In this document: piece by piece, positions 9,628-18,555 of the stretch
Layout of the letters: every line of letters begins with the position of its first letter
Position numbering within the stretch: position 1 is the first letter of the stretch
NCBI GenBank assembly: GCA_009694045.1
Contig: SHVY01000019.1
Span: 1 to 54,820, forward strand
Reading direction: 5' to 3'
DNA from: Alphaproteobacteria bacterium
GTDB taxonomy: Bacteria; Pseudomonadota; Alphaproteobacteria; SP197
Length of the DNA stretch: 54,820 bases
Program-made: the position numbers and the translations under genes
The notes under the pieces: model-generated
Database searches by the model: none
What the model was told of the DNA's origin: nothing
What the model saw: the letters and a program-made list of their open reading frames with translations, nothing else

Positions 9628-10812
9628 TCAGATCGCCTCCGGCGAGATCAGCGGCACGGTCGAACCCTTGGGCAATCGCCCCAGGGCCTCGAGCACACAG
9701 GCCTGGAAGTAGTGGATCGCGTGCTCGCTCATGTCGCTGCGCCGTGCGTCGATCAGCAGGCGGCTCTGAACGTATGCGGGTGAGCGCAGGCCGTGCTGCA
9801 CGCCGACGTTCAGCCCGACATCCTCGGGTCCCAGCACGTCGGCCATCCAGCGGATCGCGTCGCGGGTGGCGGGGTCGAGTCCCGCGCCGTCTGGGGTATA
9901 GGCGGCGACCTCCTCGCGAGTGCGTTCGGGTCCCTCAGGTGCCATCAGGAACGTCCACAGGGCGTTGACGTGCGGGTAGGTGAACAGCAACAGGTCCGGC
10001 CACAGGTAGAACGTCACGTAGTCGCCGGTCTGGCCCCGGCCGATGTTTGGCCGGAAGTCGTAGACGCCGTTGTCGGGTGCGCCTTCATGGGCGTGCAGCA
10101 CGATCCAACCCGGACGGTTGATCATGCGCAGGTTGCGGCCATCCATCAGCTTGCCGAACGCGTGGTGGGCCGGGCCGGACAGGAACACGTGGTAGCCGTC
10201 CAGCGAATTTTCGACCACCACCTTCCAGTTGGCGGCGATGTCGAAATCCGCCTGCCCGATCCAACGCATTCGGTCCAGGTCCGGAAAGAACCGGCGCAAT
10301 GCCTCCTCGAATCCCGGGGCCTGGTCGCGCAAGGATGCGGCGCCGGCGTCCAGGTTCACGAACACGAAGCCGCAGAACGTCTCCACGGCGATCGGCTCGA
10401 GTCCGAAGTCGCCGCGGTCGAACCCTGGAACGGTCTCGGAGTTGCGCGCCTGACGCAGGCCGCCGTCGAGTCCGTAGGACCAGGAATGGTACGGGCAGGT
10501 GATCACGACCCTCAGGGTGCCATGACGTTCCTTCAGCAGGCGGTGCGCGCGGTGCCGGCACACGTTGTGAAACCCGCGCAGCGCGCCGTCCGTGCCGCGC
10601 ACCACGAACACCCCGGCCCCGCAAATGTCCTGGGTCCGATAGTCGCCGGGCGCCGCGAACTGCGATACGTGCCCCACGAACCGCCAGCTCCGGCGGAAGA
10701 TCGCCGCCGCCTCCGCCGCGAACACCTCGGGCGCGAAGAAGTAGGGTGCCGGCAGGGTCCACGCCGCGTTCGGGTCGAGGGAAAAGCGGCCGACGTCGAA
10801 CGCCTCAGGCAA
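9628..10812 (-). CDS. Rieske non-haem iron oxygenase, alpha subunit
   Basis: This 394-residue protein has the Rieske cluster site CRHRAH (Cys85, His87) and CPYHSW (Cys106, His109). It also has a catalytic-domain segment NWKVVVENSLDGYHV, with iron-site candidates His208 and His216/217. The spacing between the two histidines is longer than in GbcA-type enzymes. The start is a TTG overlapping the M24 gene by 8 bp, with no better start downstream. Rieske oxygenases hydroxylate rings or N-methyl groups and need a reductase, which is not encoded in this window. It is the last gene of the five-gene operon. Confidence 0.88.
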   Translation of the reverse strand: MPEAFDVGRFSLDPNAAWTLPAPYFFAPEVFAAEAAAIFRRSWRFVGHVSQFAAPGDYRTQDICGAGVFVVRGTDGALRGFHNVCRHRAHRLLKERHGTLRVVITCPYHSWSYGLDGGLRQARNSETVPGFDRGDFGLEPIAVETFCGFVFVNLDAGAASLRDQAPGFEEALRRFFPDLDRMRWIGQADFDIAANWKVVVENSLDGYHVFLSGPAHHAFGKLMDGRNLRMINRPGWIVLHAHEGAPDNGVYDFRPNIGRGQTGDYVTFYLWPDLLLFTYPHVNALWTFLMAPEGPERTREEVAAYTPDGAGLDPATRDAIRWMADVLGPEDVGLNVGVQHGLRSPAYVQSRLLIDARRSDMSEHAIHYFQACVLEALGRLPKGSTVPLISPEAI

Positions 10813-12064
10813 GCAGATCGTCCTCGAACGGAAAGGTGGACAGCGCCTGGTAGCCGGTCTTGGTGACCAGAACTTGCTGTTCCAGCTTCACGCCTTCGGT
10901 CCCGCCTTCCGCGCCGAAGTAGGCCTCGACGCAGACCGTCATGCCCTCCTGGAGCGAGCCGTCATAGCCGTCGCGCTGCCAATCGTCCTTGTAGGGGATC
11001 GACGGCCATTCGTCGGCCATGCCGATGCTGTGCACCAGCATGTTGTAGCGGTTGCGGAAGAATTGCGGCGGCAGCACGGAGCCGCGGCGCGAAAAATCCC
11101 GGAAGGTCACCCCGGCGCGAACCATCGCCAGGTTGTGGTGGAGGTAGTCGTAGGCGCGGCGGTACTGATCGCGCTGGGTCGCCGACGGCCGGCCGGGTCC
11201 GCAATGGTACGTGCGCGACACGTCGGCGACGTAGCCGTAGGGCCCGACCATGCCGCAATCGAACGCCACCAGTTCGCCCGCGCGGATCATCCGATCGCTG
11301 CACTCCTGGCCCCACGGGTTGGTCCGGCCACCCGAGGCCATCAGGCGGTACTCGAAGTACTCCCCGCCCTTGGCGATGTTGGTCTGGTGCAGGATCGCCC
11401 ACAGCTCGTTCTCGGTCATCCCCGGCTCCATGGCCCGGCGCATGCGCCCCATGCCCGCCTCGGCGATCGTGATCGTGTGCAGCATGCACGCGATCTCGTC
11501 CGCCGACTTGATGACCTTGGCGTGCTGCATCAAGCGCTCGGCGCTGACGACCTCCAGACCCTCGGCTTGGAGGGCCAGCATGCCGACGGGCTCGATGATG
11601 TCGACGGCGATCCGCCGGTTTCGGCCGCCATGCTTCTTGGTCAGGGCGGCCACGTCCTTGGCGAACGCGCGGGCGATGTCCTCGTGCCGTTCTCCGGCCG
11701 GGAAGTACGCGAAGTTCCGTGTCGGGCGGTACTCGGCGACCGTGTCCAGCACCGGCAGGCCCTCGGTCTGCCAGTCGTTCATGATGACCTTGCCCGTGGG
11801 CGGGACGAACGTACTGCGGTAGGGGGTGTGCATGTTGAACACCTGGACCGACCGCGTGCCCGTGGCGTAGCGCAGGTGAATCGAATTGAACAGCACGGCG
11901 CCCGCCAGGTCGTGTTTACGGATCTGCTCCTGGACCCGGCCCAGGCGATAGGCGCGCATCCGCGCCATGTCGACCTGCATCTCGAAGTCCTTGAGCTCCA
12001 TGCCACCCGCCTTGCGGGCCAGGAACTGCGGGTCCTCCGCCGGTGGGGTCTTACGCTTCGCCAT
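10805..12064 (-). CDS. M24-family metallohydrolase, DddP-like
   Basis: This 419-residue pita-bread protein carries M24 metal ligands Asp269 (AFDCG), Asp281 (VADVSRT), His345 (VHSIG), Glu380 and Glu395. From memory, DddP-type DMSP lyases use Asp295, Asp297, Asp307, His371, Glu406 and Glu421, with Asp377 and Tyr366 in catalysis. A constant offset of 26 gives the same residue here everywhere, including Asp351 and Tyr340, except Asp297, which is Gly271. The TNPWGQEC segment also resembles DddP. It could be a DddP relative with another substrate, or an aminopeptidase P/creatinase-like hydrolase. It overlaps the Rieske gene and follows the MDR gene by 15 bp. Confidence 0.78.
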   Translation of the reverse strand: MAKRKTPPAEDPQFLARKAGGMELKDFEMQVDMARMRAYRLGRVQEQIRKHDLAGAVLFNSIHLRYATGTRSVQVFNMHTPYRSTFVPPTGKVIMNDWQTEGLPVLDTVAEYRPTRNFAYFPAGERHEDIARAFAKDVAALTKKHGGRNRRIAVDIIEPVGMLALQAEGLEVVSAERLMQHAKVIKSADEIACMLHTITIAEAGMGRMRRAMEPGMTENELWAILHQTNIAKGGEYFEYRLMASGGRTNPWGQECSDRMIRAGELVAFDCGMVGPYGYVADVSRTYHCGPGRPSATQRDQYRRAYDYLHHNLAMVRAGVTFRDFSRRGSVLPPQFFRNRYNMLVHSIGMADEWPSIPYKDDWQRDGYDGSLQEGMTVCVEAYFGAEGGTEGVKLEQQVLVTKTGYQALSTFPFEDDLLA

Positions 12065-12079
12065 TGACCAATCCCTCCG

Positions 12080-13189
12080 CTACATCGTGACGACGATGTT
12101 ACCGACATGCCTCTTGGCGAGGAACATTTCCTGGGCCTCGCGCAGCCGCGCCAAGGGAAATTTCGCGGCCAGGAGCGGCTTGATGTCACCCCGCTCGATC
12201 ATGCCGACCAGCTCGCGAAACATGCCCTGGGGAACGATCGTCGCTCCGGTGAAGACTAGGTTGTTCAGGTAGAACACCCGCAGGTCGAACGGCACCATGG
12301 GCCCGGCGATGGCGCCCGCGCAGGTGTAGCGGCCACCCCGGCGCAAGGCACCGATGAACTGGGGCCAGAGGGGGCCACCGACCACATCGGCGACCACGTC
12401 CACCGTGTTGCGGCCCGTGGCGGCCCGCAACGCCGCGCGCAGATCGCCCGGTTCGCGCGGCAACACCACTGCGGCGCCGATCTCCTTGACGGCCGCGGCC
12501 TTGTCGGCACCGCACAGGGCGACCGGCAAGGCGCCCAGACCCCGGGCGAGTTGGACCAGCGCCGAGCCCACGCCGCCGGAAGCCCCGGGAATGAGTACCG
12601 ACTCGCCCTTGCCCACGTTCGCCCGGCGCAGCAAGTGCAGCGCCGTGACCGATGAGGTCGCGAACGTCGCCAGCTCCGCGTCGCCGAGGGCGCTGTTCAC
12701 GGCGATGGCGTTGCCAGCGGGGGCGATCGTGAAGTCGGCGTAGCCGCCGTCGGTCTCGCTGCCGAAGTAGATCGCCTTGTCGGGGTCCCCGGGATCGTCC
12801 GCGTCCAGCAGCCAGGGGTCGATCATCACCCGCTCGCCGATCCGGCCGGCCGGCACACCATCACCGACGGCGGCGATCCGGCCCGCCACATCGGCGCCCT
12901 GGATGCGGGGGAAGCGCAGTGGCGTCCGGCTCCACGATCCCGTCTCGGTCCGTGCTTCCCCGAACCCGCCACTGCCGCCCTCCGTCGTCACGGCCGATGT
13001 CACGGCTTCGCTGTACCAGCCGGTGCGGGTGTTCACGTCGGTGTTGTTCAGGCCGCAGGCGCCGACCCGGATCAGCACCTCGCCCGGCCCGGGTCGCGGC
13101 ACCGGCCAATCGTCGCGAAAGACCAATTTGTCGAACCCGCCGTGCCCGGTCAGCACGACCGCGCGCATGGTGGTGGGAAGGGGTGTCAT
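12080..13189 (-). CDS. MDR-superfamily zinc-type alcohol dehydrogenase/quinone reductase
   Basis: This protein of about 369 residues has the GroES-like start (VLTGHGGFDKLVF ... GEVLIRVGACGLNNTD) and the NAD(P)-binding motif PGASGGVGSALVQLARGLGA. The position usually holding the first zinc Cys is Asn (GLNNTDVNTR), as in quinone-reductase-like members, so a catalytic zinc is unlikely. I chose the ATG at 13189; a TTG at 13204 overlapping the regulator stop is an alternative. It is the third gene of the operon. Reduction of an enal/enone or oxidation of an alcohol intermediate fits, but it is not clearly AcuI-like. Confidence 0.82.
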   Translation of the reverse strand: MTPLPTTMRAVVLTGHGGFDKLVFRDDWPVPRPGPGEVLIRVGACGLNNTDVNTRTGWYSEAVTSAVTTEGGSGGFGEARTETGSWSRTPLRFPRIQGADVAGRIAAVGDGVPAGRIGERVMIDPWLLDADDPGDPDKAIYFGSETDGGYADFTIAPAGNAIAVNSALGDAELATFATSSVTALHLLRRANVGKGESVLIPGASGGVGSALVQLARGLGALPVALCGADKAAAVKEIGAAVVLPREPGDLRAALRAATGRNTVDVVADVVGGPLWPQFIGALRRGGRYTCAGAIAGPMVPFDLRVFYLNNLVFTGATIVPQGMFRELVGMIERGDIKPLLAAKFPLARLREAQEMFLAKRHVGNIVVTM

Positions 13190-13200
13190 GGGGTCTCGTT

Positions 13201-13815
13201 TCAATAGTGCAGCACGACGGGGGTGATGGCGAAGACGAGGGTGACCGGCCCATTCCCCGCGTTGGCGTAACGGTGGGGCAGGGTGCTGGGAAAGGTGAAG
13301 CTGTCGCCCTCCCGCAGCAGGAATTTTCGCTCGTCGATCTGCACCTCGAGCACGCCCGCCACGACCACCCCGGCCTCCTCGCCTTCATGGCTGACCAGAT
13401 TGTCGCCCGAATGGCCGCCGGGGTCGTAGGTGGTCTGCACCATGGCAAGTCGCCCGCCCAGGCTGGGCGACAGCATCACGTCCGTCATCCCCAGATAGTC
13501 CGTGGGTCCCAGCAGCGAGTGCGCGAGACGCCGGCGCGACTCCTTGCGCACGATATAGCGCCCTTCGTCCGGGTTGGCGGCGGGGGTTACCTCGAAGAAC
13601 CAGCCGATGGCCACGCCCAAGGCCTCGCTGATGTGCTGTAACGTGCCGATCGAGGGTTGCTTGCCGCCCCGCTCCACCTGGCTCAGGAACCCTTCGGATA
13701 GGTTCGTCGCCGTGCCCAGGTCGGCCAGCGTCATGCCCTTGGCCCGGCGCAGGCCCCGAATGTCGCGCCCCAACGCCGAGGCCATGGGCGCGTCGCGCTT
13801 CAAGGCGGCGCTCAC
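13201..13815 (-). CDS. XRE-family regulator with cupin sensor domain
   Basis: This 204-residue protein has an N-terminal helix-turn-helix (about 12-65: IRGLRRAKGMTLADLGTATN, LSEGFLSQVERG) and a C-terminal cupin (about 125-200: YDPGGHSGDNLVSHEGEEAG then VVVAGVLEV and FPSTLPHRYAN). This is the PuuR/SinR-like class that senses small metabolites through the cupin. The GTG start overlaps the stop of the flavoprotein gene (GTGA), so translation is coupled. It probably controls its own operon and the divergent Rieske gene through the AT-rich 15777-15847 region. Confidence 0.9.
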   Translation of the reverse strand: MSAALKRDAPMASALGRDIRGLRRAKGMTLADLGTATNLSEGFLSQVERGGKQPSIGTLQHISEALGVAIGWFFEVTPAANPDEGRYIVRKESRRRLAHSLLGPTDYLGMTDVMLSPSLGGRLAMVQTTYDPGGHSGDNLVSHEGEEAGVVVAGVLEVQIDERKFLLREGDSFTFPSTLPHRYANAGNGPVTLVFAITPVVLHY

Positions 13816-15776
13816 GCCCCGATCTCCATGGCCGCCTTCAGCCCGTCGAACACCGCCTCCTCCGCAGTGCGCGGGCTGACGCAATCGCCGATTGCCATGA
13901 CCTTGCCGGGGTAGCCGTTCATCGCGTCCGCGAGCGTCGACTCGCGACGATGGCCCTGGGCCAGCACCAAGGTATCGACGCCCTCGATCAGGATCGGCTC
14001 GCCGCTGGCCGTGTGCTGGAAGTACGCCGTGGTCCGGTCGGCCCCGACCAGCCGCGCATAGGGGACCATGGCGACCCCCAGTTTGTGCAGCTCGCCCACC
14101 CAGGTGTCGCGCACGATCTCCTGGATGTACATTCCGGCGGCCACGGCGTTGACGGCGAGGGTCACCCGGCAGCCGGCGCGCGCCAGTTTCTCGGCGACCC
14201 CGAGTCCGATCCAGTCGCCGCGCCAGTCGGCCACGACCACCGATCCGCCGGTGTTGGCCTCGCCGCGGATGACGGACCAGGCCTCGACCACGTGGGCGCC
14301 TTCGGCCGCGATCGCGGGCAGGCGCGGCAGCGCCCCGGTGGCCAGAATCACCACATCCGGACCGTCGGCGCGGATCGCCTCCGCCGTCACGTCCCGGCCG
14401 CGGACCACCTTTGCCCCGGCCAGGTCCAGCTCGCGGGCCAAGTTGGTCGCCAGCCCGCCGAACTCGGCCCGCCCCGGTAAGGCCTGGGCCAGCAGCACCT
14501 GTCCGCCGAGCTGTCCCGCCCGCTCGTACAGCGTGACGTCATGACCCCGTTCCGCCGCGATCGCCGCGGCCTTCATCCCCGCCGGCCCGCCGCCCACCAC
14601 CATGACCCGGCGGGCTGTCGCGGCCCTCGCCTTGCGGTGGGGGAAGCGGCGCTCCCGGCCGGTCTCCGGGTGTTGGATGCACGAAACCGGATACATCGCC
14701 AGCCGATGTCCGACGCAGGCCTGGTTGCAGCCGATGCAGGCGCGGATGTCGTCGATGCGTCCGCTGCGCGCCTTGTTGACGAATTCGGGGTCGGCGATCT
14801 GGGCGCGTACCACCCCGACCATGTCCGCCTGGCCACCGGCCACGATCAGCTCTGCCAACTGAGGTTGGGTGATCCGGCCGGCGACCAGCACGGGCTTGGT
14901 CATCACCGCCTTGATGCCGGCAGCCAGCGGCGCCACATAGCCAGGCGGCACGGCCATGGGTGGGAACACGTGCTTCCAGCCCTCCATGGTGCCGACCGAA
15001 CCGGCGATGACGTTGACGAAATCGATGGACCCGTCCGCATCCAGCGCCCGGCAGATCGCACGCACCGCGTCCGGTTCCAGCCCTCCCGGCGCCATCTCGT
15101 CACCTGAAATCCGGATGCCGATGACGAAACCGGGATCGGTCTTGGCGCGCATGGCGCGGATGATCTCGCGCAGGAACCGCATCCGATTGCCCGGACTGCC
15201 GCCGTACCGATCGGTGCGCAGATTGGCGGCCGGGTTGAGGAACAGCGCGATCAGGTAGCCCATGCTCGCGAGCACCTCGCAGCCGTCCAGGCCGGCCTCG
15301 TTCATGCGTCTCGCTGCGTCCCCGTACGAGTCGACGAAATCCCGCACCATGCGCTTTGGTAGCGGCGCCGGCACGATGCCATAGCGTTCGTCCGGCACTT
15401 CCGACGGGGCATAGGCCACGGGTCTGGAGCCGTCCTCCGACGCGCGCAGGCCTCGCCCGGCGTGGAACAGCTGCCCGAACACCTTGCACCCATGCCGGTG
15501 AACCGCCACCGCCAGGTCGCGAAGCCCGGGGATGCAATCATCGTCGGCGACCGACAAATACCGACTCCGATAGTCGAAGCTCGAGTGCATCGCGCTGCCT
15601 TCGAGAATGATGAGCCCCGAGCCGCCGGCCGCGCGGGCCTCGTGGTAGGCGATCAAGTTCGGGCCGGCATGGCCTTGTTCAATCAGGGAGGTGCCATGCG
15701 ACGGGAAGAACAGGCGGTTCTTCACCTCGATTCGGCCGATTCCGAGAGGGCGAAAAAGATGGGGATACGTCGCCAT
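13812..15776 (-). CDS. OYE-type FMN/[4Fe-4S]/FAD oxidoreductase (demethylase/dienoyl-CoA reductase family)
   Basis: This 654-residue protein has an N-terminal OYE barrel (LFRPLGIGRIEVKNRLFFPS ... TDRYGGSPGNRMRF). A [4Fe-4S] site follows, CIGCNQAC plus a later Cys (Cys347, 350, 354, 366), then a nucleotide-binding half with GGGPAG (395-400). This is the architecture of FadH, trimethylamine dehydrogenase and N-methylproline (stachydrine) demethylase. With Rieske oxygenases on both sides, N-demethylation of a methylated amine is more likely than fatty-acid oxidation. It is the first gene of the minus-strand operon, divergent from the Rieske gene at 15848. Confidence 0.88.
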   Translation of the reverse strand: MATYPHLFRPLGIGRIEVKNRLFFPSHGTSLIEQGHAGPNLIAYHEARAAGGSGLIILEGSAMHSSFDYRSRYLSVADDDCIPGLRDLAVAVHRHGCKVFGQLFHAGRGLRASEDGSRPVAYAPSEVPDERYGIVPAPLPKRMVRDFVDSYGDAARRMNEAGLDGCEVLASMGYLIALFLNPAANLRTDRYGGSPGNRMRFLREIIRAMRAKTDPGFVIGIRISGDEMAPGGLEPDAVRAICRALDADGSIDFVNVIAGSVGTMEGWKHVFPPMAVPPGYVAPLAAGIKAVMTKPVLVAGRITQPQLAELIVAGGQADMVGVVRAQIADPEFVNKARSGRIDDIRACIGCNQACVGHRLAMYPVSCIQHPETGRERRFPHRKARAATARRVMVVGGGPAGMKAAAIAAERGHDVTLYERAGQLGGQVLLAQALPGRAEFGGLATNLARELDLAGAKVVRGRDVTAEAIRADGPDVVILATGALPRLPAIAAEGAHVVEAWSVIRGEANTGGSVVVADWRGDWIGLGVAEKLARAGCRVTLAVNAVAAGMYIQEIVRDTWVGELHKLGVAMVPYARLVGADRTTAYFQHTASGEPILIEGVDTLVLAQGHRRESTLADAMNGYPGKVMAIGDCVSPRTAEEAVFDGLKAAMEIGA

Positions 15777-15847
15777 GTGGTAAAGTTTTAGTTAGAATTT
15801 GAACTGAGGGCAATATAACCTTTTCCCGTCTGATCTGGGATGGGGTC
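15777..15847. promoter_or_regulatory. AT-rich divergent promoter region
   Basis: This 71-bp spacer separates the flavoprotein operon from the Rieske gene and is much richer in A+T than its surroundings. It contains AGTT-N8-AACT (15790-15805) as a possible dyad operator and TATATT/AATATAA sequences usable as -10 boxes. The XRE-cupin regulator encoded in the operon is the natural candidate to bind here; this is inferred from position only. Confidence 0.4.
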
Positions 15848-17035
15848 ATGCAGAACGGCACGCCATGGCCGGCCGGAGACGCCGATTTCGCCAGGATCAA
15901 CCTGCCGATCGATCAGGCGGGGGGGTTGCCCAGCATCGCCTACACCGATCCGGCATGGCTGGCGCTGGAGCAGGATCGCCTATTCGCCGCCTCCTGGTCG
16001 TTCGCCGGCTGCGTCCACGACCTGGCCCAGCCGGGCGACGTGCTGCCGGTCGTCGTCGCAGGCAGCCCCGTGGTCCTGATCCACGGCGAGGACGGCGTGA
16101 TCCGCGCCTTCCACAACGTCTGCCGGCATCGCGGTACGGTGCTGGTCGACCGGCCCGAGCGGGGCCGGCACCTGATCACCTGCCCCTACCACGCCTGGGC
16201 CTACGGCCTGGACGGACGTCTGCGCTCGCGGCCCCATTTCTTCGGCGGCGAAAAGCACGACCGGGCCGACGGCGCGGACGCGCCCGGTCTGGTGCCGGTT
16301 CGATCTGAGATTTGGCTCGATTGGATCTTCGTCAATTTGAGCGGAAAGGCCCCGGAACTCGCGGAGCATCTCGGCCCGGTCCACGCTCGGATCGCGGGCT
16401 ACAATCTCTCGGGCATGCGCCATTGCGGCACGCTGGCGTTCGACATCAAGACCAATTGGAAGTTCGGCTTCGAGAACTACATCGAGCCCTACCACGTGTT
16501 CGCCACGCACAAGCGGCTGAACGACGTGGCGAACATGGCGGACCGGCGAGCGCCCGAGTTCGAACGCCACGTCCTGTGGTGTTCCTACCGGATCAAGCCG
16601 ACGAACCAGGACCTTAGCGTCGGCCTGCCGTACTTTCCGATGAAGGACCCGGCGATCGGACGCCGCGGCCTGTGGTTCGTTGTGATGCCGAACTTCGCCT
16701 TCGAAATCTTCCCGGATCACGTGGTCACGTTCATCTGCACGCCGCTGGCGCCCGATCGCACCCACGAACGCTTGGACATCTACGTGGCGGGGGACGCCGC
16801 GATGGACGAACGCCACGCCGACGGTCGCCAGGCGCTGCTCGACGCCTGGCGGGAGATCAACGGCGAGGACGTGGGCATCATCGAGCGCATGCAACAGGGC
16901 CGGCTATCCCGTGGCTTCGACGGCGGCCGGTTCTCACCCTACTGGGACGAGGCGGTGCGCCACATCGCCCGCTTGGTGACGGAGGCGATGACGGCCCCCA
17001 CCGCCTGGGTACCCTGGACTCCGCGCCCCGGTTAG
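15848..17035 (+). CDS. Rieske non-haem iron monooxygenase, GbcA/stachydrine-type
   Basis: This 395-residue protein has the Rieske site CRHRGT (Cys92, His94) and CPYHAW (Cys112, His115). The mononuclear iron motif is Glu213-x-Tyr-His216-x4-His221 in NYIEPYHVFATH. The ExYHxxxxH spacing is typical of oxygenases that demethylate quaternary or tertiary amines, such as glycine betaine and stachydrine. It is divergent from the flavoprotein operon. Its stop overlaps that of the convergent class II aldolase gene by 4 bp. Its reductase partner is not in the window. Confidence 0.88.
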   Translation: MQNGTPWPAGDADFARINLPIDQAGGLPSIAYTDPAWLALEQDRLFAASWSFAGCVHDLAQPGDVLPVVVAGSPVVLIHGEDGVIRAFHNVCRHRGTVLVDRPERGRHLITCPYHAWAYGLDGRLRSRPHFFGGEKHDRADGADAPGLVPVRSEIWLDWIFVNLSGKAPELAEHLGPVHARIAGYNLSGMRHCGTLAFDIKTNWKFGFENYIEPYHVFATHKRLNDVANMADRRAPEFERHVLWCSYRIKPTNQDLSVGLPYFPMKDPAIGRRGLWFVVMPNFAFEIFPDHVVTFICTPLAPDRTHERLDIYVAGDAAMDERHADGRQALLDAWREINGEDVGIIERMQQGRLSRGFDGGRFSPYWDEAVRHIARLVTEAMTAPTAWVPWTPRPG

Positions 17036-17793
17036 GTCCTGAAGGAAGGGTCCTTGCCGTCGAGCAGGCGCAGGAGGCTCGACCACTCGCGCTCGCCACG
17101 GACCCGATCGCCGGGGTCGCCCCAGGCGGCGACCGGACGAACGGCCTTGGGCGGCGGCACGATCATCTCCGCGCCCGAGGACATCACGTCGACCTGCACC
17201 TTGCAGGCCATCTCCAAATAGTAGTGGTAGTAGAACGCCTCGGCGGCCGAGCGGCCGCACGCAAGGAGTCCGTGGTTCTGCAGGATCATGAGGTACTTGT
17301 CGCCGAGGTCGCCGGCCAGCAGATCGCATTCGTCGTCGGCGCCGGTCACGTCCTGGTAGGGGTGATAGGCGATCTGATCGACCACGACCATGGCGTGTTG
17401 CGACAGCGGCAGGAGTCCGGCCTTCATGGCCGCCACCGCCATGCCGGCGCGGGTATGACTGTGCACCACGAAGTTGATCTCGGGCCTCGCCTTCAGGACC
17501 GCGGTGTGAATCAGGTGGCCGGCCTCGTTGTACGGGTGCTCGCCGGTGAGAACGTTGCCGTCGAAATCGACCTTGATCAGGTTCGACGCGGTGATCTCCT
17601 CGAAGCGCAGCCCATAGGGGTTGATGAGGTAGGTACCGTCCTCGCCCGGCACGCGCGCCGTCAGGTGCGTGTAGATCAGGTCGGTCCAGCCGAAGTGGGC
17701 GAAGCAGCGATAGAGCGCGGCCAGATCGACACGCGTCTGCCTCTCCGCTTGTGACGCGAACTGGGACGATAACCTTGGTGCGGCGACATTCAT
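17032..17793 (-). CDS. Class II aldolase/adducin-domain protein
   Basis: This 253-residue protein has the class II aldolase fold: THLTARVPGEDGTYLINPYG, LKARPEINFVVHSHTRAGMA with the metal-site HSH, and LQNHGLLACGRSAAEAFYY with a further His. In the family the zinc-bound carbonyl substrate is cleaved retro-aldol or decarboxylated. Bacterial members of this exact type are mostly unassigned. It is a single gene, convergent with the Rieske gene and divergent from the GST gene. Confidence 0.85.
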   Translation of the reverse strand: MNVAAPRLSSQFASQAERQTRVDLAALYRCFAHFGWTDLIYTHLTARVPGEDGTYLINPYGLRFEEITASNLIKVDFDGNVLTGEHPYNEAGHLIHTAVLKARPEINFVVHSHTRAGMAVAAMKAGLLPLSQHAMVVVDQIAYHPYQDVTGADDECDLLAGDLGDKYLMILQNHGLLACGRSAAEAFYYHYYLEMACKVQVDVMSSGAEMIVPPPKAVRPVAAWGDPGDRVRGEREWSSLLRLLDGKDPSFRT

Positions 17794-17896
17794 ATCCGTG
17801 TCTCCTCATGCCCTGCGACGCTTCGCGTGATTGTATCCAACTCGAGCCGCCTGAGCAAAGATGCTGCGGTGATGGCGGTGGCGAAGAGGTCGAACC

Positions 17897-18555
17897 ATGA
17901 GGCTCTACAGTTACTTCAACAGCTCGGCGGCCTATCGCGTACGGATCGCGCTCAACCTGAAGGGCATCGCCTACGAGACCGTGCCGGTTCACCTCCTGCG
18001 CGACGGGGGGAGCAACTGCGGGATTCCTACCTTGCCAGCAACCCTCAGGGTCAAGTGCCTACCCTGGAAACGGACGGCCACGACCTGGTTCAATCGCTCG
18101 CGATCATCGAATACCTCGAAGAGATCAAGCCCCAGCCGCCGTTGCTGCCCGCCGATCCGCTGGCGCGCGCGCAAGCCCGCGCCATCGCCCTGGCGATCGC
18201 CTGTGACATCCACCCCCTGAACAACCTTCGAGTGCGCGCTTACCTGCACGATCGCCTGCGCATCGACGACGCTGGCCGGACGGCATGGTACCGGCATTGG
18301 GTCGAACACGGCCTCGCCGCCGTGGAAGCAATGGTCCTGCGCGGTGGTGGCGGACATCCATTCTCGGTCGGCGATCGGCCGACGCTCGCAGACATATGCC
18401 TGGTGCCGCAGATGGCCAACGCGCGGCGGTTCGACTGCGATGTGGGCGGCTGCCTAACCCTCCTCGCGATCGACGCTGCGTGTCGCGCGCTGCCAGCATT
18501 CGTCGGTGCCGCGCCGGAGAACCAACCGGACGCGGAGAAGCCTACTTCGCCTTGA
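17897..18555 (+). pseudogene. Zeta-class GST, maleylacetoacetate isomerase-like, frameshifted
   Basis: The N-terminus [20 protein letters not shown] then LKG reads from 17897 to a G6 run at about 18007. The rest ([20 protein letters not shown] ... [11 protein letters not shown] ... NLRVRAYL ... PTLADICLVPQMANARRF) reads in another frame to 18555. One extra G in the run would restore a normal protein of about 219 residues. This is a maleylacetoacetate isomerase/zeta GST, a step of tyrosine or homogentisate breakdown using glutathione. A homopolymer indel is a common sequencing error, so the gene may be intact in the organism. Its end overlaps hsp20 (convergent) by 14 bp. Confidence 0.75.

Noticed and set aside
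12080-13189. AcuI-type acryloyl-CoA reductase as partner of the DddP-like gene
   Set aside because: The protein is longer, has an insertion before the PRIQGADVAG segment, and lacks the expected AcuI pattern; only the MDR family is certain.
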